This document shows positions 7,402 through 13,954 of a stretch of 14,178 nucleotides of DNA, piece after piece. The translations under genes and the position numbers were made by a program. Below the pieces are notes generated by a model. The model saw nothing but the letters and a program-made list of their open reading frames with translations. It did not search any database and was not told the DNA's origin. Source of the DNA: Methylocystaceae bacterium UBA5192 (GTDB lineage Bacteria > Pseudomonadota > Alphaproteobacteria > Rhizobiales > Beijerinckiaceae). Where the stretch lies: positions 1 through 14,178 of the forward strand of contig DHWC01000001.1 in assembly GCA_002412985.1 (NCBI GenBank), in the 5' to 3' direction. How positions within the stretch are numbered: the first letter of the stretch is position 1; every line of letters begins with the position of its first letter.

Positions 7402-8856
7402 ATGTCCTTGATAGAGTCACAGGATACACTTCTTGGGATCGAGCCTTTCATTGAGCCCGCGCATCGTATTTATCCAAAAAAAATAGATGGCCAGTTTCGA
7501 CGCATCAAATGGTCTATACAGTTTTTAACTCTTGGGATTTATTATCTCCTCCCCTTTGTGCGCTGGGATCGCGGACTCAATGCGCCCTCTCAAGCAGTCC
7601 TGGTAGATCTCCCGCATAGAAGGTTTTATTTCTTTTTTATCGAAATTTGGCCGCAAGAATTTTACTATGCGACAGGCCTTCTCATCCTTGCTGCGCTTGT
7701 TCTTTTTCTAATGAATGCCGTCGCCGGCCGAATTTGGTGCGGCTACATGTGTCCCCAAACAGTCTGGACTGATTTTTTTATGACCACCGAGCGCTGGATT
7801 GAAGGCGATTCACGCGAACGCCTAAATCTCGACACAGCGCCTTGGAGTTTCGAAAAAGCTCGAAAGAAAATAGCAAAACATTTTATCTGGTTTTTAATCG
7901 CCTGGTGGACTGGTGGCGCCTGGGTTCTTTATTTTGCAGATGCGCCAACGCTTGTACATAGTCTCGCAACATTACAAGCTGGTAGTAGCGAAGCCTATTT
8001 ATGGATTTTAATCCTCACATTCACAACCTATGTTTTTGCCGGCGTTATGCGAGAGAAACTCTGCTTACACGCCTGTCCCTGGCCAAGAATTCAAGCTGCC
8101 TTAACAGATGAATATGCGCTCAATGTTACATATCGCTATGATCGAGGCGAACCACGTATGTCGCTTAAACAAGCCAGCGCTCTGCGTGCGCAAAATCTCA
8201 ACGCTGGCGATTGCGTTGACTGCGGACAGTGCGTCGCGGTTTGTCCAACAGGCGTCGATATCCGAAAAGGCTCTCAACTGGGCTGCATCCAGTGTGGCTT
8301 ATGCATAGACGCCTGTGACGCGATCATGGCAAAAATCCATCGGCCTACCCGGCTCATTGGTTATGATACAGATCTTAATGTGAAACATCGCCAATGCGGC
8401 ATACCAGAGACCTTTAAATTATTTCGTCCACGAACCATCATCTACCTAGCGCTCATTCTCGCAATCAGCGGTTTCATGACGCTAAATCTAGCGACGCGAG
8501 GCGACGCCCATGTCAGCATTTTGCATGATCGCAACCCTCTTGCCGTTCGCCTTAAAGATGGCGGGGCTCGCAATGGCTATACAGCTCGCCTGTCCAATAT
8601 GAAAAATACCCCAAGAAAATTTACCCTTGAGGTAACAGGCGCCCCTAATCTTCATATTGAGGTTATTGGCGCAGAGAAAAAAATTGATGGAAAGATTTTG
8701 ATTGAAATTGGCCCCGACCAAACGCGAGAAACTCGTATTCTGCTAGCAATGCCGCCGGAGAGCGAGCATAAAGGGCAAGCGCCCATTACCTTTAGCCTAA
8801 CAGATCGCGACAGCAATCAAACAATCGACGTTCAAGATAGTTTTATTTGGCCCTAG
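7402..8856 (+). CDS. ccoG: Cytochrome c oxidase accessory protein CcoG (FixG/RdxA), membrane ferredoxin-like
   Basis: CcoG is a polytopic Fe-S membrane protein needed for, or aiding, cbb3 assembly; work in Rhodobacter links it to reduction of copper for the CuB site. I take the ATG at 7402 (484 residues) rather than an in-frame TTG at 7384. TM segments lie at about 36-52, 87-107, 159-178, 198-215 and 344-362. CGYMCP (C113, C117) and CLHACP (C221, C225) are the membrane cysteine motifs. Two [4Fe-4S] ferredoxin motifs follow: C271/C274/C277/C281 and C295/C298/C301/C305. The C-terminal part (about 365-484) is the periplasmic immunoglobulin-like FixG domain, beginning near the NGYTARLSNM strand. 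It follows ccoP after a 56-base gap in which I see no terminator or new promoter, so it probably belongs to the same transcript. Confidence 0.96.
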   Translation: MSLIESQDTLLGIEPFIEPAHRIYPKKIDGQFRRIKWSIQFLTLGIYYLLPFVRWDRGLNAPSQAVLVDLPHRRFYFFFIEIWPQEFYYATGLLILAALVLFLMNAVAGRIWCGYMCPQTVWTDFFMTTERWIEGDSRERLNLDTAPWSFEKARKKIAKHFIWFLIAWWTGGAWVLYFADAPTLVHSLATLQAGSSEAYLWILILTFTTYVFAGVMREKLCLHACPWPRIQAALTDEYALNVTYRYDRGEPRMSLKQASALRAQNLNAGDCVDCGQCVAVCPTGVDIRKGSQLGCIQCGLCIDACDAIMAKIHRPTRLIGYDTDLNVKHRQCGIPETFKLFRPRTIIYLALILAISGFMTLNLATRGDAHVSILHDRNPLAVRLKDGGARNGYTARLSNMKNTPRKFTLEVTGAPNLHIEVIGAEKKIDGKILIEIGPDQTRETRILLAMPPESEHKGQAPITFSLTDRDSNQTIDVQDSFIWP

Positions 8857-8880
8857 TAAATAATCGTTGCGAGTAAATCG

Positions 8881-9417
8881 ATGACACAAACAAGCTATTC
8901 GATCGATAAGACGCACATAACTTCCGACTATATTCCAGGGGGGCGTCCACTTAACGGGTGGAAGGCGCTTGCGATTTTTTGCGGATTATTTTCGATTGTT
9001 TTAATCGCCAATGGCGCTTTGAGCTATTTTGCGATAAAAAGTTTTAGCGGCGAAGTTATTCCTCATCCCTACGAACATGGACTTGCCTATAATCGAGAAA
9101 TCTTAGCAGCCCGGGCTCAAAATAATAGAAACTGGCGCGTAGACGTCGCACTAACTAAACTTTCGTCAGGTAAAACAGAAATATCTATTATAGCCCGAGA
9201 TAAGAATGGAAATACGCTACAGCATTTAAATTTTGACGCGCGAGTAGAAGCGCCAACTAGCCTAGCGCAAGATATTCGCCAATCTTTTGAGGAAAAAGAT
9301 CCTGGTCGTTATGTCAGCGTCTTTTCTCTTCCATCTGGCCAAAGAGATTTAGTTTTAACTGCGCGACAGTTCGAAGAAGAAGTTTTTCGCTCCCGAAATC
9401 GACTAGACCTGCGCTAG
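8881..9417 (+). CDS. ccoH: cbb3 oxidase assembly protein CcoH (FixH)
   Basis: This 178-residue protein has one N-terminal TM segment (about 27-52) and a periplasmic FixH domain. CcoH stays associated with CcoN during assembly of the cbb3 complex and is required for its stability. The family pattern PYEHGLAYN (about 63-71) follows the membrane anchor, and the arrangement GRPLNGWKAL just before the TM is also typical. Length is normal. It follows ccoG by 24 bases and precedes ccoI by 23, as in fixGHIS operons. The protein diverges strongly between species; the call rests on the motif, topology and position. Confidence 0.92.
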   Translation: MTQTSYSIDKTHITSDYIPGGRPLNGWKALAIFCGLFSIVLIANGALSYFAIKSFSGEVIPHPYEHGLAYNREILAARAQNNRNWRVDVALTKLSSGKTEISIIARDKNGNTLQHLNFDARVEAPTSLAQDIRQSFEEKDPGRYVSVFSLPSGQRDLVLTARQFEEEVFRSRNRLDLR

Positions 9418-9440
9418 ATTGGCAAGGAACTAATCAGCCC

Positions 9441-11678
9441 ATGACTGTCTCCGTTGATTATTCAGCGCTCGCCATAACATCAGAAAATGGCCTTAAGCGT
9501 TTTGACGCGGCTATTGAAGGTATGACCTGTGCGGCATGCATTGGCGATATTGAGAAAAGTCTTCGCGATCTCCCTGGCCTTTTATCCGTTCGGGTTAACT
9601 ATACCAATCGGCGCCTAGCATTAGAATGGCGTGATGATAAATTTTCACTCAAAACGGTCTTTGACCGCTTAATTCTTAAAGGCTACCAGCTACATCCTTT
9701 CGAGATTGCCGAGCAAGAGCGTCAAGAAAACGAGACATCTAGATGGTTATTGCGATGTCTTGCAATTGCTGGCTTTGCCGCAATGAATATTATGCTGCTC
9801 TCTGTTGGCGTGTGGATTGGCGGCGATATTGATCCAGCGACACGCGATCTCTTTCATGGCGTCTCAGCGCTTATTGCTCTACCTGCCGCAGCTTTCGCAG
9901 GCCAACCCTTCTTCATTAGCGCCTTTACGGCGTTGCGGTCCAGTCGCTTAAATATGGATGTTCCGATTTCATTGGGCATTTTATTAGCCTTGATCATGTC
10001 GGTTTATGAGACCGTAACCCACGCTGATCACGCCTACTTTGATAGCGCAACGATGCTGCTGTCATTTTTGCTTTTGGGACGCTTTCTTGACCATATCATG
10101 CGTCGGAAAACCCGCGCAGTTGCGGCTAACCTTGCTGCTTTACGCACGCCAATCGCCTGCGCTGTGTCTAAAAATGGCGCTGAGCAGCTCATCCCCGTCT
10201 CTCAGCTAAAGCCAGGAGATTTTATCCGTATCAGACCTGGAGAACATGTCGCCGCTGATGGTGAAATTGTCTCTGGCGCGTCAAGTCTTGATGAAAGCCT
10301 CATTACCGGCGAGACAACGCGCCGCGCTGTCTCACCTGGAGATAAGATTTATGCCGGCAGTCTTAATTATGAAGGATCGCTCCTATTGCGTGTCATAGCT
10401 GCAAATGGCGCGAGCTTACTTGATGAAATTGAATTACTACTCGAAAAAGCTATCAATACGCGATCTCGTTATATGCGCCTTGCTGATCGCGTCTCACGGC
10501 TTTACGCTCCGATGGTTCATATCGCAGCCTTGGCAACAGCGCTTTGTTGGCTTGCGAATGGCTCTAGTTTCCACGATGCTTTAATAACAGCCATCTGCGT
10601 ACTTATTATAACCTGCCCTTGTGCCCTCGCCCTTGCGGTGCCAACCGTACAGGTTGTCGCTAGCGGCGCGCTCTTTCGCGCAGGGATTTTACTCAATAGC
10701 GCAGATTCAATTGAACGCTTGGCGGAAATTGATACAATTGTTTTTGATAAAACCGGCACATTAACCTCCCCCTCTCAAAGAGTTATCAATTTAACTCAGA
10801 TTCCCTCTTCTCTCATTGATCTTGCCGCTAATCTCGCTCGCGCCAGCACTCATCCTCTTGCGCGCGCCATTGCGAGAGAGCGTCCGAACGGGATAACTCT
10901 TGAAGCAAAAGAGGAACAAGGATACGGCATTTCAACGCTTATCAATGGGCTAGAAGCCCGACTTGGGTCTATTCACTTTTGTCATATGGAAGAAGAAGCA
11001 AAAAAACTTGGTTCATTAGATCCCAGCGTTTCTTTAGTCGCTTTTCGCTATGGAAATGAGGGAGTAATCTTTCAAATCCAACAAAACCTACGCAGTGACG
11101 CTGTTGAGACGATAGCGCAATTAAACCAACTAGGATTTGCAATCGAAATTCTTTCTGGCGATCGCATCGAGTCAGTTGAAAAAATAGCCAATGAACTCGC
11201 TATCGATGATTGGCATGGCGCACTAAAGCCAGCGGATAAGGTTGCACGACTGACTGAACTTGCCCAAATGGGAAAGAAAGTCCTTATGATTGGAGATGGC
11301 TTAAACGATGCGCCAGCCCTTGCCAGCGCTTATGTTTCCATCTCGCCAATTGACGCTACAAAAATTACCCAAGCTGCGGCTGACGCCGTCTTTCTAGGTG
11401 AGCCATTAGCGCCCATTATAAAGACCATCGAATTAGCGCGTCGGGCACGCCGATTGATGTGGGAAAATCTAGCCCTGTCGGTGATCTATAATATTTTTGC
11501 CGTGCCGCTTGCCATGGCGGGACTATTGACGCCGCTTATTGCCGCCGCGGCAATGTCAGGATCTTCCTTACTTGTAACGGTCAATGCCCTACGCGCAGGC
11601 GATGGCTCTCCTCTTAATAAAAGCACAGAAGAGGAAGTCTTTCGTAATGATGCGTCGATCGCAGGGTCATTGCTGTGA
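9441..11678 (+). CDS. ccoI: Copper-translocating P1B-type ATPase CcoI (FixI)
   Basis: CcoI uses ATP to move Cu(+) out of the cytoplasm for insertion into the CuB site of CcoN. The 745-residue protein starts with a heavy-metal domain (about 20-85) holding GMTCAAC (C30, C33). The TM6 metal site is CPC (C392-P393-C394), the actuator has TGE (289-291), and the phosphorylation site is DKTGT (D436). The P1B HP motif is H471-P472, and GDGLND covers 618-623. TM7 has Y683-N684 and TM8 has M705 and S709, as in Cu(+) pumps. The usual TGES is TGET here, a mild change. AAGGA lies upstream of the ATG. The last four bases, GTGA, overlap the GTG start of ccoS. Its position in the ccoGHIS run separates it from detoxifying CopA pumps. 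Confidence 0.96.
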   Translation: MTVSVDYSALAITSENGLKRFDAAIEGMTCAACIGDIEKSLRDLPGLLSVRVNYTNRRLALEWRDDKFSLKTVFDRLILKGYQLHPFEIAEQERQENETSRWLLRCLAIAGFAAMNIMLLSVGVWIGGDIDPATRDLFHGVSALIALPAAAFAGQPFFISAFTALRSSRLNMDVPISLGILLALIMSVYETVTHADHAYFDSATMLLSFLLLGRFLDHIMRRKTRAVAANLAALRTPIACAVSKNGAEQLIPVSQLKPGDFIRIRPGEHVAADGEIVSGASSLDESLITGETTRRAVSPGDKIYAGSLNYEGSLLLRVIAANGASLLDEIELLLEKAINTRSRYMRLADRVSRLYAPMVHIAALATALCWLANGSSFHDALITAICVLIITCPCALALAVPTVQVVASGALFRAGILLNSADSIERLAEIDTIVFDKTGTLTSPSQRVINLTQIPSSLIDLAANLARASTHPLARAIARERPNGITLEAKEEQGYGISTLINGLEARLGSIHFCHMEEEAKKLGSLDPSVSLVAFRYGNEGVIFQIQQNLRSDAVETIAQLNQLGFAIEILSGDRIESVEKIANELAIDDWHGALKPADKVARLTELAQMGKKVLMIGDGLNDAPALASAYVSISPIDATKITQAAADAVFLGEPLAPIIKTIELARRARRLMWENLALSVIYNIFAVPLAMAGLLTPLIAAAAMSGSSLLVTVNALRAGDGSPLNKSTEEEVFRNDASIAGSLL

Positions 11679-11836
11679 CAATCCTCCTGCTCCTTGTGCC
11701 ATTGGCTTTATTACTCGGACTGATTGGCCTCGTTGCTTTCATGTGGTCCTTGAGAACAGGACAATTTGATGATCTCGACGGTGCAGCGCATCGTGTTTTG
11801 ATGGATGATGACGTCGAAGAAGAACAAAGCTCATGA
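11675..11836 (+). CDS. ccoS: cbb3 oxidase maturation protein CcoS (FixS)
   Basis: This 53-residue protein begins with GTG in the GTGA overlap with ccoI. It has one N-terminal TM segment (about 3-25), followed by the FixS signature MWSLRTGQFDDLDGAAHRVL and an acidic tail. CcoS is needed for cofactor insertion into cbb3 oxidase; without it, heme- and copper-deficient enzyme has been described in Rhodobacter. Its short length and GTG start make it easy for gene callers to miss. Its end overlaps the next start through ATGA, so ccoI, ccoS and the following gene are probably translationally coupled. Confidence 0.94.
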   Translation: MTILLLLVPLALLLGLIGLVAFMWSLRTGQFDDLDGAAHRVLMDDDVEEEQSS

Positions 11837-12912
11837 CGCAGTTAATAGAAACACAGATGCGCATTGGACAATTAGGATGCGCCTGTCCAACGTCCTTTCT
11901 TGAAGAGCAAAACGATAATCATCGTTTTCTTTTGGCCGCAGCCTATGGGCTCGCAGTGCTCGCCCAAGCGCTTGTTCTGACGCTACTGCCCGAACAAAGC
12001 CGGTTACTTGCGCCAACGATTACGCTAATTGGCCTACCGTTTGCCCTATTACTCGTTGGCGCGGCTATTGCGACCTTTCCGGCGACCTTCCTTCTCGATG
12101 CCTTTGGTCGTCGCGCAGCCTTTGCATTGGGCGCTAGTTTAGGCGCAGCAGGGGGCATACTCAGCGCATTCGCGCTTATTCATGCTAATTTTTACGCCTT
12201 GTGCCTTGGCGCCTTTTGGCTAGGCCTCGCACAAGGCTTTGCATTATTTTATCGCCATATCGCTGCGCAATTCTCAACCCGCGCAGGCCTGATTGTCTTT
12301 GCAGGCGGCATAGGCGCGGCTCTGGCAGCGCCGGCGTTATTCACGCTAAGACCAAATCCTGCCTCAACACTGTTGATTGCAGCAGGTCTCCATATCATCG
12401 CCCTAGCGCTTTCGACGCGCTTACCTCATTTCAATCAAGTTATCCAAAAAACATCAATGCTCTTTGGTCTATCGTGGGGTTATATCGGCGCAACCAGCGC
12501 AGGAGCCGCAGCCTGGTTTATCATGTCAGCCGGGATGCTGCATGGTCCGCTTACCTTAGCGGGTTGTTCAGCGCCTTACTCAACTATCAGCGGCGTAATG
12601 GGCGGACATCTAATCGCAATGTATGCACCAAGCGTCATTGCTGCACGCTGGCCTTTGCTCTTCCCGCCACTTCCCTCGCTGGGGATCGGCCTGGGTTTGA
12701 TGATTTTTGGAGTTGCTAGAATATTTTCAAATTCAACAATTCTCTCAATTTCAATGAGCCTTATCGTCATCGGCATCGGCTGGTCTATTACGAATATAGG
12801 CTGCTTCCAGTTACTCTATCAGGAACGGCGCCCAAGCCGAGCGATGCTCGCTTTGCACGATTTAAGTTTACTTAGCGCCGCGGCCTTAGGCGCGCTTGCT
12901 TTTACAGCGTAA
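11833..12912 (+). CDS. MFS transporter, CcoA-like putative copper importer
   Basis: This 359-residue polytopic protein has about 11 visible TM segments. The MFS motif A-like loop is LDAFGRRAAFALG (about 88-100). In the second half it carries MSAGM (M231, M235) and HLIAM (H259, M263), with HLIAMYAPS matching the HxxLAMFAPS-like segment of CcoA-type transporters. CcoA of Rhodobacter capsulatus imports copper needed for cbb3 CuB and depends on MxxxM and HxxxM motifs; as I recall them (M233xxxM237, H261xxxM265), the spacing is the same. The ATG overlaps ccoS by four bases, placing it in the cbb3 assembly operon. A CxC pair (C16, C18) precedes TM1. It is somewhat short for an MFS protein and the end of TM12 is unclear. 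MFS is certain; copper import is inferred. Confidence 0.75.
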   Translation: MTQLIETQMRIGQLGCACPTSFLEEQNDNHRFLLAAAYGLAVLAQALVLTLLPEQSRLLAPTITLIGLPFALLLVGAAIATFPATFLLDAFGRRAAFALGASLGAAGGILSAFALIHANFYALCLGAFWLGLAQGFALFYRHIAAQFSTRAGLIVFAGGIGAALAAPALFTLRPNPASTLLIAAGLHIIALALSTRLPHFNQVIQKTSMLFGLSWGYIGATSAGAAAWFIMSAGMLHGPLTLAGCSAPYSTISGVMGGHLIAMYAPSVIAARWPLLFPPLPSLGIGLGLMIFGVARIFSNSTILSISMSLIVIGIGWSITNIGCFQLLYQERRPSRAMLALHDLSLLSAAALGALAFTA

Positions 12913-12935
12913 TTTTAGCGTAGATTTCAAAAGTT

Positions 12936-12974
12936 AATAGCGCTCGGTCCGTTAATCGCAAACCTTGCGCTATT
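12936..12974. terminator. Possible bidirectional terminator between convergent genes
   Basis: AATAGCGC (12936-12943) and GCGCTATT (12967-12974) form a perfect eight-base-pair stem with a 23-base loop. It lies between the end of the cco operon and the convergent glycine-rich gene. T-rich bases follow on the plus strand (TAATCT), but there is no long T-run. A second small palindrome, CTCAGTGACTGAG, lies at 12982-12994. Either could mark transcript ends; the evidence is weak. Confidence 0.3.
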
Positions 12975-13015
12975 TAATCTACTCAGTGACTGAGGAACAA
13001 CTTTAACGCGATAAA

Positions 13016-13384
13016 TTAACAGGGCACACGCACACGCTGCCATCCAACAAAATCTCCCCACTCATCGTATAATGCTTGGCGCCCAGGACACAATCGGGCT
13101 CTACGCGCCGGCGCATAGCCATAGCCGTAATTATTTTGGCTTTGCTGAGTGATCGCACTTCCTAATATCGCCCCTAAAGCCATACCTCCAATAGCTGCGC
13201 CAGCTACAGCGCCGCCATTATAGCCATAGCCGCCACCACCCCAGCCGCCATAACCACCGCCATAACCCCATCCAGGCCCTCCCCAACCGCCCCATTGTGC
13301 CGCCGCCGGCGTAGTCACCGTTGCTCCGGCGACAAAAGTTGCTGCGATGAGGGTAGATGTGAATATTCTTTTGATTACCGCCAT
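13016..13384 (-). CDS. Secreted glycine-rich protein with glycine-zipper segment
   Basis: This 122-residue protein has an N-terminal Sec signal peptide (KRIF basic start, hydrophobic core about 8-25, likely cleavage after AAAQ near residue 30). A Gly/Trp/Tyr-rich low-complexity stretch follows (about 31-58). Next is a glycine-zipper segment (about 59-80, small residues at regular spacing: AGAAIGG, GAILGS) that may insert in or span a membrane. The C-terminus holds a conserved-looking block with two cysteines, CPGRQALYDEWGDFVGWQRVRVPC. Many Hyphomicrobiales encode short exported proteins of this build, with no established function. The start is well supported by AGGAG seven bases upstream (13392-13396). 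It is convergent with the cco operon and is not part of it. Function unknown. Confidence 0.75.
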   Translation of the reverse strand: MAVIKRIFTSTLIAATFVAGATVTTPAAAQWGGWGGPGWGYGGGYGGWGGGGYGYNGGAVAGAAIGGMALGAILGSAITQQSQNNYGYGYAPARRARLCPGRQALYDEWGDFVGWQRVRVPC

Positions 13385-13427
13385 ACTTTGTCTCCTAAGG
13401 CATAAGCTTGGCTGACGAATCTAGCTG

Positions 13428-13439
13428 CCTCATTTGAGG
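13428..13439. repeat. Palindrome upstream of the glycine-rich gene
   Basis: CCTCA-TT-TGAGG is a short palindrome 44 bases upstream of the minus-strand glycine-rich gene start. Its two-base centre is too tight for a good RNA loop, so a protein operator is more likely than a hairpin. I see no convincing promoter hexamers beside it. Confidence 0.2.
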
Positions 13440-13483
13440 TTTTATGCGGGGAAAAATGAACAGAAACTGACTGAGCTTTACAC

Positions 13484-13539
13484 AAAAAAATCGAGTGAGG
13501 GCTGCGTTTTACGGGAAGGAGGGGACACGCAGCCCTCAC
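13484..13539 (-). terminator. 13-bp stem-loop with T7, terminator of the candidate small RNA
   Basis: GTGAGGGCTGCGT (13495-13507) pairs perfectly with ACGCAGCCCTCAC (13527-13539). Read on the minus strand, a T7 run follows after four bases. It ends about 100 bases before the start of the glycine-rich gene, which would then need its own promoter between 13484 and 13396. Confidence 0.55.
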
Positions 13540-13597
13540 GGCTTTGCTCAGATACGCTACGCTCGAGCAAGGCCAATCTGGATGATCCAGACATGAG
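13484..13597 (-). ncRNA. Candidate small RNA with anti-Shine-Dalgarno loop and T7 tail
   Basis: Three stem-loops follow one another: 13577-13591 (6 bp), 13540-13574 (9 pairs, one mismatch on this strand) and 13495-13539 (13 bp perfect). On the minus strand the last loop reads GTCCCCTCCTTCCCGTAAA. It contains CCUCCUU, the same as the 16S rRNA anti-Shine-Dalgarno core. The stem is followed by TCGA and then T7 (13490-13484), so it can act as a terminator, although the four-base spacer is longer than usual. No protein gene lies just upstream that would need it. CU-rich anti-SD loops in multi-hairpin RNAs of about 100-120 bases are known in alphaproteobacteria (alpha-r14/NfeR1-type and CcsR-type RNAs). 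The 5' end near 13597 is a guess from a weak CTTGCG/CAATGT promoter-like pair (13630-13602). It could instead be a leader element of the glycine-rich gene. Confidence 0.5.
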
Positions 13598-13954
13598 TTA
13601 GACATTGGATCTCACCTCGAGCTCCGCAAGAGCGCTTTGAAAAAGAATCAATGAAATAATTTTAATGAAACCACATAATAGGCTCGGAAAGATTGAATCG
13701 CGCCAATCTATCCGGAAATATATTTCGCATGGCCTTGAAACTAGTAAGTTTTATAGGGCAACCTGATTAACTTAAGTCGATTAAACGCATGCGACGATAT
13801 GAAACCTTGTGTCCATCCCTGTCTTCCTTCATCAAGAGCTTATGGTCCATCCTTCTGTCGCTCGCGCACTGCTTTTGTCTTTTTTTATCTTGACAGCAGG
13901 CGGCTTTGCGATCGCCTGCTTGATTATTTAGCCTTACCATACTGGCCAAGTCTC
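13598..13954. other. Intergenic region without a convincing gene
   Basis: This stretch of about 360 bases is A/T-rich near 13640-13680. It holds the imperfect inverted repeat GATTG-N8-CAATC (13691-13708) and an eight-base-pair stem, AGCAGGCG/CGCCTGCT (13895-13920). The stem lies 34 bases beyond the stop of the right-edge minus-strand gene but lacks a T-run on that strand. One tiny hydrophobic reading frame (13842-13931) is listed separately. I see no tRNA or rRNA here. Confidence 0.5.
13842..13931 (+). CDS. Doubtful 29-residue hydrophobic mini-protein
   Basis: An ATG at 13842 opens a 29-codon frame that would encode a single hydrophobic segment (ARALLLSFFILTAGGFAIAC) after a short polar start, a plausible one-pass membrane peptide. 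A GTG at 13809 would lengthen it to 40 residues. The AAGAG upstream is only three bases from the ATG, too close for a good ribosome-binding site. The 13895-13920 stem lies inside the frame. This is weak evidence; it may be chance. Confidence 0.2.
   Translation: MVHPSVARALLLSFFILTAGGFAIACLII

Noticed and set aside
12201..12719. A long 172-codon plus-strand frame inside the transporter gene
   Set aside because: It is in a different frame from a clear MFS protein, is Arg/Ser/Cys-rich and has no membrane pattern: a shadow frame.
13375..13605. A 76-codon minus-strand frame upstream of the glycine-rich gene
   Set aside because: It is mixed-composition with no recognisable domain. It runs through all three stem-loops and the T7 run, and it overlaps the well-supported start of the next gene. 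RNA structure explains the stretch better.
13693..13706. TTGAATCGCGCCAA as a second FNR/FixK box
   Set aside because: The second half-site has a mismatch (CCAA for TCAA) and the flanking positions do not fit. No gene start lies at a suitable distance.
13767..13949. A 60-codon minus-strand frame
   Set aside because: Highly basic and Lys/Arg/Asp/Gln-rich, without a domain; it is the complement of the hydrophobic frame and of the stem at 13895-13920.
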